This document shows positions 9,265 to 17,374 of a stretch of DNA of 64,000 bases, piece by piece; position 1 is the stretch's first letter, and each line of letters starts with the position of its first letter. Origin of the DNA: Embleya hyalina. Its GTDB lineage: Bacteria; Actinomycetota; Actinomycetes; Streptomycetales; Streptomycetaceae. The notes under the pieces were generated by a model, which searched no databases, was not told where the DNA came from, and saw only the letters and a list, made by a program, of their open reading frames with translations. The stretch spans positions 62,001 through 126,000 of the forward strand of contig NZ_BIFH01000034.1 in assembly GCF_003967355.1 (NCBI RefSeq), written 5' to 3'. The position numbers were made by a program, and so were the translations under genes.

Positions 9265-10428
9265 ATGTCGACCGGTACCGACAAGGACTACTGGAAGGCG
9301 CAGGCGCTGCCGAGCGTGCTCAAGCATCGCCTGCTGCGGTCGTATATCCCGCGTTTCGCGGGGATGACTGGCTCGCACAGCAAGCAGATCGTCTACCTTG
9401 ACGGCTACGCGGGCGAAGGCCGGTACGAGGACGGGAGGAAGGGTTCGGCCGAACTCGCGATGGGCATCGCCGCCGATCACGCCGCGATGGGCAGGCCGAT
9501 CGTGTGGACGTGCTTCTTCGCCGAACGCAAGGCCGCGTCCGCCGTGAAACTCCGCGAGGTGGCAGGGGAGTACGTCAAGCGTGGCGTGGATTCGAGGATT
9601 CACCACGGGGAGGTCGACGACCTGCTGGACCAGGCCGTGGCCGCGGCGGTCGGTCTGCCTTTGTTCCTTTTCCTGGATCCGTGTGGCCTGGGGGTGCCGT
9701 TCGAGCGGCTCACCGGCATTGTCAACGGGCCTCGGGCGGTGCCGCCGCAGTGGCCGCCGACGGAGTTCCTGTTGAACTTCAGCCTGGAGGCCGTGCGTCG
9801 GATCGGCGGGCACCAGCGGTCCGAGCAGGGCAACGCACGCACCATGGAGCGCTTGGACATCGTGTGCGGCGGGTCCTGGTGGCGTGACATCGTGGACCGC
9901 GAAGGCGTGAACGCGGACGAGCCCGTGGCCACCGAGTACGCACGACGTCTGCAGGAGGCGACCGGCATGTTTGTGCGGTCGGTGCCCGTGCGCCGCCGTC
10001 CGCGCCACAAGGCCGTCTACCACTTGGTGTTCGCCACGCGGAGTCAGTACGGGTTGTGGGCCTTCGGGGACTCGGCGGCCAAGGCCCGCGACGCCTGGTG
10101 GGAATCGCTGGCTCAGGACGAGGCGGCAAGGAACGAGGCGTCGGACACGCCCTTCCTGCTGACCGAGGCCGAGGTGCTGCGCCCGGACCCGGAGACGATC
10201 GAACGCGCGGCACTGCCGGTGATCGCGGACAACATCGAACGTCTGCTGCGCGAGGGGCGGCCGGTGAAGCTGGTCGATCACACCCTCGAGGTGTTCGGCG
10301 ACCTGTATGGGCAGGTCACCGAGCCGGTGGTCCGCAAGGCGATCAAACTGCTGCACACGCAGCGCCGGACTCCCAGCAACGGGAAGGGCAGCCCGATCCA
10401 CAACCTGGTCGTCGACCCACCCGCCTGA
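9265..10428 (+). CDS. tcmP: Three-Cys-motif partner protein TcmP
   Basis: 387 residues with a strong ribosome site (AGGGGG) 5 bp before the ATG. The N-terminal part carries the family's YLDGYAGEGRY segment and GSAELA, a Rossmann-like glycine-rich region, followed by FLDPCGLG at about residue 133. The next gene, which converges on it, encodes a Gp37/Gp68-type three-Cys-motif protein. That neighbour pairing defines the TcmP family. The biochemical role of the pair is not established; the domain order suggests nucleic-acid or nucleotide chemistry. Related pairs occur in phages and mobile islands, which fits the surrounding accessory DNA. Confidence 0.88.
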   Translation: MSTGTDKDYWKAQALPSVLKHRLLRSYIPRFAGMTGSHSKQIVYLDGYAGEGRYEDGRKGSAELAMGIAADHAAMGRPIVWTCFFAERKAASAVKLREVAGEYVKRGVDSRIHHGEVDDLLDQAVAAAVGLPLFLFLDPCGLGVPFERLTGIVNGPRAVPPQWPPTEFLLNFSLEAVRRIGGHQRSEQGNARTMERLDIVCGGSWWRDIVDREGVNADEPVATEYARRLQEATGMFVRSVPVRRRPRHKAVYHLVFATRSQYGLWAFGDSAAKARDAWWESLAQDEAARNEASDTPFLLTEAEVLRPDPETIERAALPVIADNIERLLREGRPVKLVDHTLEVFGDLYGQVTEPVVRKAIKLLHTQRRTPSNGKGSPIHNLVVDPPA

Positions 10429-10431
10429 CGT

Positions 10432-10475
10432 ACCGTCCGGCCGACGACGCGATGCCGTGTCGTCGACCGGACGGT
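10432..10475. terminator. Bidirectional hairpin terminator
   Basis: A 17-bp stem with one mismatch (left arm ACCGTCCGGCCGACGAC at 10432-10448, right arm 10459-10475) lies between two convergent genes and can end transcription from both sides. Confidence 0.75.
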
Positions 10476-10477
10476 CG

Positions 10478-11224
10478 CTACGCCGGGACTGCGAGGGGCA
10501 TCTGGTCCCAGGTGCGGCCCTCGAGGTCGCGGCCGTTGGACTTGGGGGTGTGTCCGCCCCACTGCTTGAAGAAGAACGGCACCCGCGCGGCGACGCACAG
10601 ATCGCGGATCTCGGCGGCCCATTCGGGATCCATGCGCCGGTGGCCGGGCCCGGACTCGCCGCCCGCGATCACCCAGCCGATGCTCTCGAGGTCAAGGCCG
10701 GTGAGCGGGCCCAGGAGGGGTTCGCAGCTGAGGAATCGGACCGCGGCCGGGACTTCGCGGAGGTCGTCGACGCGGTACATGGACGCTTGGTCCTCGACGG
10801 AGACGCCGATCCACACGTTCGGTGGCCACGTCAGCTTCCCGGCCACCTGCCGCAGGCGGCGGGAGCGTTTGGTCAGGACCTGGTAGGTGTGTTGCGGGGT
10901 GTCGGCCATGACCTCGAACACGCGCCGGACGAACGGCAGCGGCACGCGGGCGTGGAAGAGGTCGGACATGCTGTTGACGAACACCGTCCGTGGGCTCCTC
11001 CACCCGTAGGGCACCGTGAGCGCGGAGGCGTGGGTGGTGAGCGCGAACCCCGGCCCGGAGGTGCGCGGGTCGCCGTCGGCCTGGTACTTGGCGGCGCCCA
11101 TGGCCTTCAGCCGTTTCGCGAGCGTCAGGGCGTAGCAGTTGTCGCAGCCCTTGGAGATGCGGTCGCATCCCGTGGTGGGGTTCCAGGTCGCCTCGGTCCA
11201 CTCGATGCTGCTGCGATCACTCAC
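10478..11224 (-). CDS. Gp37/Gp68 (DUF5131) three-Cys-motif protein
   Basis: 248 residues. The N-terminus has SIEWTEATWNPTTGC followed by the three-Cys motif, C-x6-C-x2-C in GCDRISKGCDNCYA. The body has the family segments VSVEDQ and GWVIAGGESG and a C-terminal FFFKQWGG. Members are annotated as phage Gp37/Gp68-like and have been compared with radical-SAM folds; the three Cys could bind a metal cluster. It is convergent with tcmP, its usual genetic partner, and separated from it by a shared hairpin terminator. The start is GTG at 11224. The reaction is unknown. Confidence 0.88.
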   Translation of the reverse strand: MSDRSSIEWTEATWNPTTGCDRISKGCDNCYALTLAKRLKAMGAAKYQADGDPRTSGPGFALTTHASALTVPYGWRSPRTVFVNSMSDLFHARVPLPFVRRVFEVMADTPQHTYQVLTKRSRRLRQVAGKLTWPPNVWIGVSVEDQASMYRVDDLREVPAAVRFLSCEPLLGPLTGLDLESIGWVIAGGESGPGHRRMDPEWAAEIRDLCVAARVPFFFKQWGGHTPKSNGRDLEGRTWDQMPLAVPA

Positions 11225-11499
11225 ACCGGACTCCCTTCCTCGTCGACGTCGGGCACGCTACCGACGCAACCGCCCAGACGCCTCATGCGGCTGGCGAAAC
11301 GAGCCGATCGATACCCAGGCTTCACACCTTGTTCGAACATTGATGCGAAATCGGGGCGGTCGGTCCCGAGGCCACACTTCGCCGTCTGCCGTGTATGGGC
11401 GGGATCGCCCATTCCAGGCCGGAGCGCGATCGCGTGCGTCCGGGCCGGGGAGGCGCTCCGTGGGGATTGGGGTTGCGTTCGGTCTGAGAAGATGGGGCC

Positions 11500-11763
11500 A
11501 TGGCGCGAGAGACGACGCACGACGAACGGTTGCGAGACCTCGAGGCCGAAGCGTTCCGCACTGGCCGGACGCTGGCCGAGCACTCGGAACAGCTCAAGAC
11601 CATCAGCGAGCAGCAGCAGACCGCATTCCGCAACGTGGACTCCCTCGCCGACGCCATCGGCGCCCCCGGCGACCGCAGCATCACCCAGCGTCTCGATACC
11701 ATCGAACGCGTCCTATTCGCCCTCGCCCGCGCCCAGGGCATCAACCCCGACAACCTGTCCTGA
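11500..11763 (+). CDS. Small coiled-coil protein of unknown function
   Basis: 87 residues starting MARETTHDERLRDLEAEA, rich in Glu, Gln and Leu in a heptad-like pattern and without membrane segments. A GA-rich ribosome site precedes the ATG. I do not recognise the family; similar short helical proteins are common beside accessory genes in Streptomyces. It may oligomerise. Confidence 0.55.
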   Translation: MARETTHDERLRDLEAEAFRTGRTLAEHSEQLKTISEQQQTAFRNVDSLADAIGAPGDRSITQRLDTIERVLFALARAQGINPDNLS

Positions 11764-11894
11764 CCCTGTAGGACGGCAACCGCGGGACGTCGCAGGCGCG
11801 GAATCGACTCGGCATGAACCCCGACGACCCGCCGTAAAAACGAACGTGATGATCCGGCGCGGCATCGACGCCCACGATTCGTCCGCGTGCCCAC

Positions 11895-12353
11895 GCCGAC
11901 GATGCGTTCGAGGTCGCGTTCGGAGGCGCTGGCGTGGTGGGCGTCGAACAACTCTTGGGCGCGGTCCGGGGGCAGGGGCCGGGTGATGCGGCGCGTGTGC
12001 GGGTCGTCGGTCGACCCGGCCGCCGAGGAGAAGCCGAACCGGGCCCTGGTCTCGACGATCGCCGCACCTGCGGCGGCGGCGCGCTACTCGGCGCGGCGGC
12101 GGATCTGGGGCTGCCACAGGCGCCGGACCTCGGCGTCGATCCTGGCGTTCACCGGGCGGGGCGGGTTCTTGCGATCGCCCTTGAGATAGCGCTCGACGGT
12201 GCGCTGGCTGCCCCCGAGCAGCTGGGCAACGGCACGGGTGCGGTTGCCGTGCTTGCTCATCAGGAACCGCACCCGCGCCCGGGTGGATTGCGGCGGCTTG
12301 CGGGTGAGGACGTGTTGCGCGGCTTGGTCCAGGCCGTCACCGATCTTGCCCAC
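11895..12353 (-). pseudogene. tpg: Damaged telomere terminal-protein gene tpg (premature amber, 3' end lost)
   Basis: From ATG 12353 the protein reads as Tpg, the protein that caps linear Streptomyces replicons: MGKIGDGLDQAAQHVL, an HTH-like segment with GGSQRTVERYLKG, then RIDAEVRRLWQP. At 12084-12086 the frame hits TAG where the second copy in this window (33665-34024) has CAG for Gln. Reading through, the same frame continues with Tpg residues (AAIVETRARFGFS and RITRPLPPDRAQELF) until about 11895. There homology stops abruptly and the conserved acidic C-terminus is missing. It is therefore broken twice. Unless TAG is suppressed, only 89 residues are made. Confidence 0.82.
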
Positions 12354-12427
12354 CGGTTGCTCCGTTCGTTGCGGTGTCGGAGCTCGATGTCGTTCGAGGG
12401 GTCGAGCACTTGTTCATCTGCGGGAGC

Positions 12428-13324
12428 TCACGCCGGTGGGTCCTGCCGCCAGGTTCCCGAGTGGAGGTCGGGCTTGCGTGGGCCGGTGATCGTGGCCGCG
12501 GGCATGGTGGAGTCGATCGGGTCGGGGATGTTGGGTACGGGGTGCAGTGTCTCGAGGTTGGACAGCGGTGACAGGGCTGCCTCGAGGGTTGGGTAGACGG
12601 GCAGGTACGGCGTGACGCAGGTGAGGATCATGACGCGTCCCACCCGGGCCAGGCTGAGGTCGGACGTCCCGGAGACGACGCGCAGGATCGCGCCGCGTTG
12701 GCGGAGGATCTTGAGCGCGTGCAGCAGGGTGCTCAGGACGGCGGTGTCCATGAAGGTCACGGCGGACAGGTCGACGATGATCTGGGGGCGTCGTTCGTCG
12801 GCGAGGACGCGGTCGAAGCCCGGGCGCAGTCTGCGGGTGGCGTGGACGTCCCATTCGCCGTGGAGGCGGACGATCTGCCATGGGTCGTGGGGGGTGAGTT
12901 CGCAGCGCACGCCTTCGCGTTGGTGGACGATTCCCAGGGGCATGTCGATCGCCGGTGTGCGTCGGACGTCCGCGGCGGTGATGGATGTTTCGGTGGGCGT
13001 GGTGGGCAGACGGCCCTCGCGGGCGAGTGTCCAGCGGTTCTGGCACTCGGCCTGGAGGGCGTTGTCGCCGCCGCAGGCGCGTACGAGGGCGCGGGCGCGG
13101 TCGAGGGCGAGCAGGCGTTTGCCGGTGAGGCCGTCGCCGAGGGTGCTCTTGGGTACGTGGACGCCGAACTTTCGCATGCGGACGCAGAGTTCCTGGAGGG
13201 AGGGTTGTCCGGCGCGGAGTCGTATCTGGGCGAGCCAGTTGGCGAACGCGCGACGGGGCAGGGGGACTTCGACGATGGCCAGCGGTGCGTCGGCCCGGCC
13301 GGTTCGTCGGTTGCGGACGGTCAC
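12428..13324 (-). CDS. HTH-STAS domain regulator (anti-sigma-factor antagonist-like)
   Basis: About 298 residues from GTG 13324 (GGGGAA upstream). The N-terminal ~90 residues form an XRE-like helical module (ANWLAQIRL, VPKSTLGDGLTGKRLL, VRACGG). The C-terminal ~120 residues form a STAS domain (WQIVRLHGEWDV, then IIVDLSAVTFMDTAVLSTLL). The usual phospho-acceptor Ser of the DLS-FMDSS signature is Thr here. A paralogue with FMDSS lies at 15175-16089. Known STAS proteins bind anti-sigma kinases, and fusion to an HTH-like module is unusual. No kinase is adjacent. Inference: a partner-switching regulator in the cytoplasm. Confidence 0.75.
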   Translation of the reverse strand: MTVRNRRTGRADAPLAIVEVPLPRRAFANWLAQIRLRAGQPSLQELCVRMRKFGVHVPKSTLGDGLTGKRLLALDRARALVRACGGDNALQAECQNRWTLAREGRLPTTPTETSITAADVRRTPAIDMPLGIVHQREGVRCELTPHDPWQIVRLHGEWDVHATRRLRPGFDRVLADERRPQIIVDLSAVTFMDTAVLSTLLHALKILRQRGAILRVVSGTSDLSLARVGRVMILTCVTPYLPVYPTLEAALSPLSNLETLHPVPNIPDPIDSTMPAATITGPRKPDLHSGTWRQDPPA

Positions 13325-13581
13325 GGGTTCCCCGTTTCGCCTGGTGGTGTGCGGTGTTGGGCCGTCACCGGTGGTGGCCTTCCAAGGTAGTGGCGCCCAC
13401 CGACAGCGTTGCGCGCCGCAGACGTCGTCCGCAGTCGTCTGTGGTCGTCCGCGGGCGTCCGCGTTCGGCCGGGATCGTCCGCGAGGGTGGCGGGAGGGTG
13501 TGGCGGTCGTCTTCGATGGTGGCGTTGCAGCACGATCCGGACGGCGTCGTGGCCGCGTCGCCGGTGATCCCGTGAACGCGC

Positions 13582-13611
13582 GAGCCCTCGCCGGCATGCC
13601 GGCGAGGGCTC
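13582..13611. terminator. Perfect 30-bp palindrome, probable terminator
   Basis: The self-complementary stem starts GAGCCCTCGCCGGCA and has no loop bases in the simple pairing. It lies in the gap upstream of the minus-strand STAS gene and could end transcription from either side or bind a dimeric protein. Confidence 0.5.
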
Positions 13612-13938
13612 AGACGTGTTCCGGTCGGATGCGCGGGCTACCACCCCCGACGCGCCGATCGGAGTGCTGAGCCGAGCCCGGGCGAACGAGGTCAACGTCA
13701 GCGTGAACACGATAACGCGAAACGCGACCGAAAACTCCCCAGGATTAGGGAATCGCTTCCGGAGTCGTCGAGAATACCCAGGTCACGGAGCATTTCGGCG
13801 GTCTTGGTAGTCACTCGGACGGCGGCGTAGGCTAACGTGCGCACATCACCCGCGGAATGCCCGCCTCCTACCAGGGCGTCCGGCGTTCCCGGGTACATGA
13901 ACGAGCCCGGGCGAACGAGAAAGCAGGAACGCCAGGAA

Positions 13939-14262
13939 ATGTCCGAAAGTTTCTCGACGCTTTTTTGCGTCGTACTGATCGTTTTCGTGTTGGCGGCGGT
14001 GATCGCCTACGCGGTACGGCGCATGAGCACCTCGGCGCCGGCCCGGCTGGCGGGGGTGATCGCGGCCATCACCGCGTTCGCCGGGGTGGTGCCGGCGGTG
14101 ATCTACGCGGCACTGGCCGCGGCACCGACGTCGACCAGGCCGGTGGCGCCCGCGGCCGCCAGCGTCCCCGCCACCGCGACCGCCACTCCCCCCACAAGCC
14201 CGAGCCCCACCACGAGGGGGATAACGGAACCCGGCCCAGCCGCCGTCGACCGCCTTCCGTGA
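13939..14262 (+). CDS. Small membrane protein with Pro/Thr-rich tail
   Basis: About 107 residues from ATG 13939 with AGGAA just upstream; an in-frame ATG at 13897 would be longer. Two hydrophobic segments are visible, near residues 8-25 (LFCVVLIVFVLAAVIAYAV) and 35-55 (LAGVIAAITAFAGVVPAVIY). An extended Pro/Thr/Ala tail follows, probably outside the membrane. Its stop overlaps the GAGGAG ribosome site of the Crp-like gene, so the two form an operon. Function unknown; the pairing suggests a membrane partner of that regulator. Confidence 0.65.
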   Translation: MSESFSTLFCVVLIVFVLAAVIAYAVRRMSTSAPARLAGVIAAITAFAGVVPAVIYAALAAAPTSTRPVAPAAASVPATATATPPTSPSPTTRGITEPGPAAVDRLP

Positions 14263-14276
14263 GGAGCGGGACGTTG

Positions 14277-15032
14277 GTGCCCAGGCCTCGACGGACACCC
14301 GAGCCCGACGAACCACCCGCGGTCCCCTCCCCGAGGTACGCCCGCCGTTCCTACCCGGCGCACAGCTTTCTCGGGCTGCTCGACATCGCGCATCGCGAGG
14401 CTCTGTTGCGCAGGGCGTCGGTGTCACGGGTGAACAAGAGCGGCGCGAGGAATCTCTACTACGAGAAATCCGTGTTCGTGGTCCTGTCCGGGATCCTCCG
14501 GGAGATCCCCTATTCCGGCGACTCCACGAACACGCGGTTGCGCATGACAGGCGACATCGTCGAATCGTCGACCGTATTCGATCCGCTCGGCGGGAACGCG
14601 ATGGTCCACGGCGTACAATCCACCGCCGTTATCGCGATCCCGCGTCCCGTGTTCACGACATTCCTCGCCACCCGTCCCGCCGCCATGACCGCGTTGGCGA
14701 AATCCATGGCCCAACGCGAGAAACTCGACCTCTACCTCGACGTCCACGTCCGCCACGGCACCACGCCCGTCCGGATCGCCCGCTATCTGTGTTTCCTCGC
14801 CGACTTCCTCGGCGAGGAGACCGGCACGGCGGTCCATCCCGGCATCCGCATCTCCGGCTTCTCGCAGAGCGACATCGCCGAGGGCATCGGCGCCTCCCGG
14901 GCGTCGGTGGAGAACTTCTTCCGCGAGCAGCGCACCGCCGGGCGGGTGACCACCGCCTACCGCGTCATCGACATCGTCGACCCCGCCTCGCTCCGGGCGG
15001 GGGTGGGCAACATGCCTCCGTGGCAGCCCTGA
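14277..15032 (+). CDS. Crp/Fnr-like transcriptional regulator
   Basis: About 251 residues. The N-terminal two thirds resemble the effector beta-barrel of the Crp/Fnr superfamily (YYEKSVFVVLSGILRE, MTGDIVESSTVFDP), though the cyclic-nucleotide phosphate loop is not clear. The C-terminus is a winged helix (SQSDIAEGIGASRASVENFFRE). GTG 14277 or TTG 14274 can start translation after GAGGAG. It follows the membrane gene by 14 bp. The ligand is unknown, and the protein may sense something other than cAMP. Confidence 0.72.
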   Translation: MPRPRRTPEPDEPPAVPSPRYARRSYPAHSFLGLLDIAHREALLRRASVSRVNKSGARNLYYEKSVFVVLSGILREIPYSGDSTNTRLRMTGDIVESSTVFDPLGGNAMVHGVQSTAVIAIPRPVFTTFLATRPAAMTALAKSMAQREKLDLYLDVHVRHGTTPVRIARYLCFLADFLGEETGTAVHPGIRISGFSQSDIAEGIGASRASVENFFREQRTAGRVTTAYRVIDIVDPASLRAGVGNMPPWQP

Positions 15033-15047
15033 CCCGAACCTCGACCA

Positions 15048-15093
15048 CGACGGCCGGTGGCCCGCCCGATTCCGGGCGGGCCACCGGCCGTCG
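15048..15093. terminator. Strong bidirectional terminator
   Basis: A perfect 21-bp stem (15048-15068 and 15073-15093) closes over loop ATTC. It separates the rightward Crp-like gene from the leftward STAS gene, whose ends face each other. Confidence 0.85.
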
Positions 15094-15174
15094 GGTGCTG
15101 CGCGAAGAGCTCGCTCGCGGCGAGCGACCGGGTCGTCGGCCGCCCCGATGCTCCACCACGGCCTCGGATCGGGC

Positions 15175-16089
15175 TCAGGCCGGTGTTTCCTCCCGGCCGG
15201 CGAGCGGCGATCGGGAAGGCGGAACGACCGTTCCCCGCACGACCGTCGGCGTCGGCGCGTGCGACGCCTCCTGGACGGGCGCGGTGTCGGCGTCGAGCGC
15301 GGACAGGGGCGAGAGCGCGACCTCCAGGGTCGGGTAGACGGGCAGGATCTGGTTCAGGCCGGTCACGATCATCACCTTGCCCATCCGGGTGAGGTTGCCC
15401 TCGCCCATCCCCGAGACCAGGCGCAGGACGGCGCCGCGCAGGCGCATGGTCTGCAGGACGTAGACGAGGCCGCCGAGGAGGCTGCTGTCCATGAAGGTGA
15501 CGTCGGACAGGTCGACGACCACGTGGGGGTGGTGGGTGTCGGCGACGACGCTCTCGAGGTGGGGTCGGACGGCGGGCATGACGTGGCCGTCCCAGTCGCC
15601 GCTGAAGCGGACGACCTGCCAGGCGCCGTGCTGAATGATGCTGCAGCTGACGCCGGCGCGGCGGTGGTGGGCGCCGAGGGGGATGTCGATGGGTTCGGCG
15701 TCGCGCAGGCCGATGTCGGGTCCGCCCTCGGCGGGGGTGCGGGTGATCTGGCCGGCCTTGGCGTTCGTCCACCGGTTGCGGCATTCCGCGAGCAGTCCCT
15801 GACCGCCGCCGCAAGCCCGGACGACGGCGATGGCGCGTTCTCTGGAGAGCAGGCGGCGGCCGGTGAGGCCGTCGCCCAGGGTGCTCTTGGGGATGTCCAC
15901 GCCCGCGCGCTTGCAGCGGCGGCGGATCTCGTCGTAGGAGGGGTCGCCGCCGTGCAGGCGCACCAGGCAGAGCCAATTCGCGAAGTCCTTCACGGGATCG
16001 GGATCGTCGCCGCGGGCGGGCGGGAGTTCGTCCACGACGGTCGGGACCGGTTCGTCGTGCTCGCGAGCGCTCATCTCGATCTCCCCCAT
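15175..16089 (-). CDS. HTH-STAS domain regulator, paralogue of the 12.4 kb gene
   Basis: About 304 residues from ATG 16089 with GGGGGAGAGCC in front; a second ATG at 16074 also has a good site. It has the same layout as the 12428-13324 protein: a helical XRE-like module (ANWLCLVRLHGG, IPKSTLGDGLTGRRLL, VVRACGG) and a STAS domain (WQVVRFSGDWDG, VVVDLSDVTFMDSSLLGGLV). Here the canonical Ser pair is present, so phosphorylation is plausible. A Pro/Thr-rich tail follows the STAS domain. The two genes flank the Crp/membrane operon, which suggests local duplication. Confidence 0.77.
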   Translation of the reverse strand: MGEIEMSAREHDEPVPTVVDELPPARGDDPDPVKDFANWLCLVRLHGGDPSYDEIRRRCKRAGVDIPKSTLGDGLTGRRLLSRERAIAVVRACGGGQGLLAECRNRWTNAKAGQITRTPAEGGPDIGLRDAEPIDIPLGAHHRRAGVSCSIIQHGAWQVVRFSGDWDGHVMPAVRPHLESVVADTHHPHVVVDLSDVTFMDSSLLGGLVYVLQTMRLRGAVLRLVSGMGEGNLTRMGKVMIVTGLNQILPVYPTLEVALSPLSALDADTAPVQEASHAPTPTVVRGTVVPPSRSPLAGREETPA

Positions 16090-16467
16090 GGCTCTCCCCC
16101 GTTGATCGGCGGGTCCCCGGCCGGCCGCGGGCTCGATGTGGCGTCGTCCGCGTCCGTCCCCGCCGTCCGCGTCCGTCCGCGATCGTCCGGACGGGTGGTG
16201 CCAGCGGCGTCGTCGACGCCGAACATGTGGCGACCGTACCCGCGTTTCGCCCCGCCGGCTCCGGATATCGCAGGGTCCACGGAGCGCTCCGGTGTCCTGC
16301 GGCGTGTTCCTGGACCTACGAACGCATCGAATCATCACCACCGAGCCTCGGCCCGCCGCCGACGCCTATACCGCCCCGGGGGCACCGGATCCGGAAGGTG
16401 ATCGCTCGGAACGGGCGGAGTAGCCCCTGGACGATCGTGGCCCCTGGGCCTGCCGTTCGGCCGCGGA

Positions 16468-16683
16468 TCACGCGTGACGGCCGACCACCCATTCCTTCGG
16501 GTCCCCGCCGGGCCGGCCGGTGGTGAGGTCCTGGAATCCGGCGAGGCGGTTGCGCACGGAGTCGGCCACGTAGTCCTCGACCGACGCGGCGAGTCCGAGT
16601 CCGATCAACTCCCTTACGCGCTCCACCGCTTCCGGCGAGAGTTGGACACGGACCTCGGCACCGGGCGTCGTATCGATACTCAT
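16468..16683 (-). CDS. Ribbon-helix-helix antitoxin-like small protein (orphan)
   Basis: 71 residues from ATG 16683: AEVRVQLSPEAVERVREL followed by a helix with SVEDYVADSVRNRLA. This strand-helix-helix pattern is typical of ribbon-helix-helix DNA-binding antitoxins. No toxin gene is adjacent, so it is either an orphan antitoxin or a small repressor. The upstream ribosome site is weak. It would autoregulate if it behaves like its family. Confidence 0.55.
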   Translation of the reverse strand: MSIDTTPGAEVRVQLSPEAVERVRELIGLGLAASVEDYVADSVRNRLAGFQDLTTGRPGGDPKEWVVGRHA

Positions 16684-16769
16684 CCGGCGCACGCTACCGC
16701 CGCCCTCCGACATCGGGCTTGGACGGCGGCGGGCCGCTCTCCCAGCCCTCGATACCCCCAAGCATCACC

Positions 16770-16945
16770 TCCCGGATCCTGCCGATCGGCCCGACCGAAC
16801 GTGGGCACGCCGAGACGCAAGCCTGAACCGGCGACACGACTTGGGATGAACGAGGTCCTGCGGGACGGCACGACCCGCCACGGGGGATCGGCGGGCGCGG
16901 GCGATACGAAACGGCGGCCGCCCCAGGCGCGGGTACTGGTTGACC
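16770..16945. repeat. Diverged repeat, copy 1 (partner at 20115-20335)
   Basis: Shares blocks in the same order with 20115-20335: GCCTGAACCGGC, a GGGGGATCGG block and the identical run GATACGAAACGGCGGCCGCC. It has no coding character of its own and lies beside a recombinase relic. Confidence 0.6.
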
Positions 16946-16949
16946 GCGC

Positions 16950-17115
16950 TGCCGCCGCGAACACCAATGGCCTGGCCGCGTCCGCGTCGCTCGCCCTCCT
17001 GCAGGAGCCGCACGGCAACGCCGTCCAACGCTTGGCGCACCTCGGTCCTGGTCGTCGCGGACTGGGACCGCCCATTCCGCGCACGCTCTACCGCTGTGGC
17101 GAGAGCCGGACGTGG
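16950..17115 (-). pseudogene. Relic of a tyrosine-recombinase N-terminal region
   Basis: Read on the minus strand with a frameshift, the peptide VRDDQ then RQALDGVAVRLLQEGER matches the segment RDDQAEARKALDGLTVRLL of the integrase pseudogene at 28648-29600. Only about 50 codons survive. Confidence 0.6.
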
Positions 17116-17159
17116 ACCTCGGCACCGGAGGTCGCGTTGTTACTCGTCGGAGGCCGTCG

Positions 17160-17374
17160 CGCGCGTCAATCCAATGATCATTTCAATCTCGAATCGCATC
17201 GGAATTTGGATTATAGAATATAAAATCCCCAATTGGCACACTTTACAACGGGCGCGGCCGATATCGCATTCAATATATTCGAGTCACGATTTATTCCGTT
17301 GACTCTTCACATCCACTTGAATACGCTCCGCAGACCGACATGGCGCCATGGGGAGCGCCTGACCTGGGGGGGAA
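17160..17374 (+). promoter_or_regulatory. AT-rich promoter region of the secreted protease gene
   Basis: This stretch is strikingly AT-rich within GC-rich DNA, notably 17170-17300 with runs such as GATTATAGAATATAAAATC. A G-rich ribosome site sits at 17366-17374. Such islands attract Lsr2-type silencers in actinobacteria and often mark foreign DNA. No gene is visible. Confidence 0.65.

Noticed and set aside
13660-13930. Two copies of CGAGCCCGGGCGAACGAG as a promoter motif
   Set aside because: Only two short copies without consistent distance to starts, so it may be chance.
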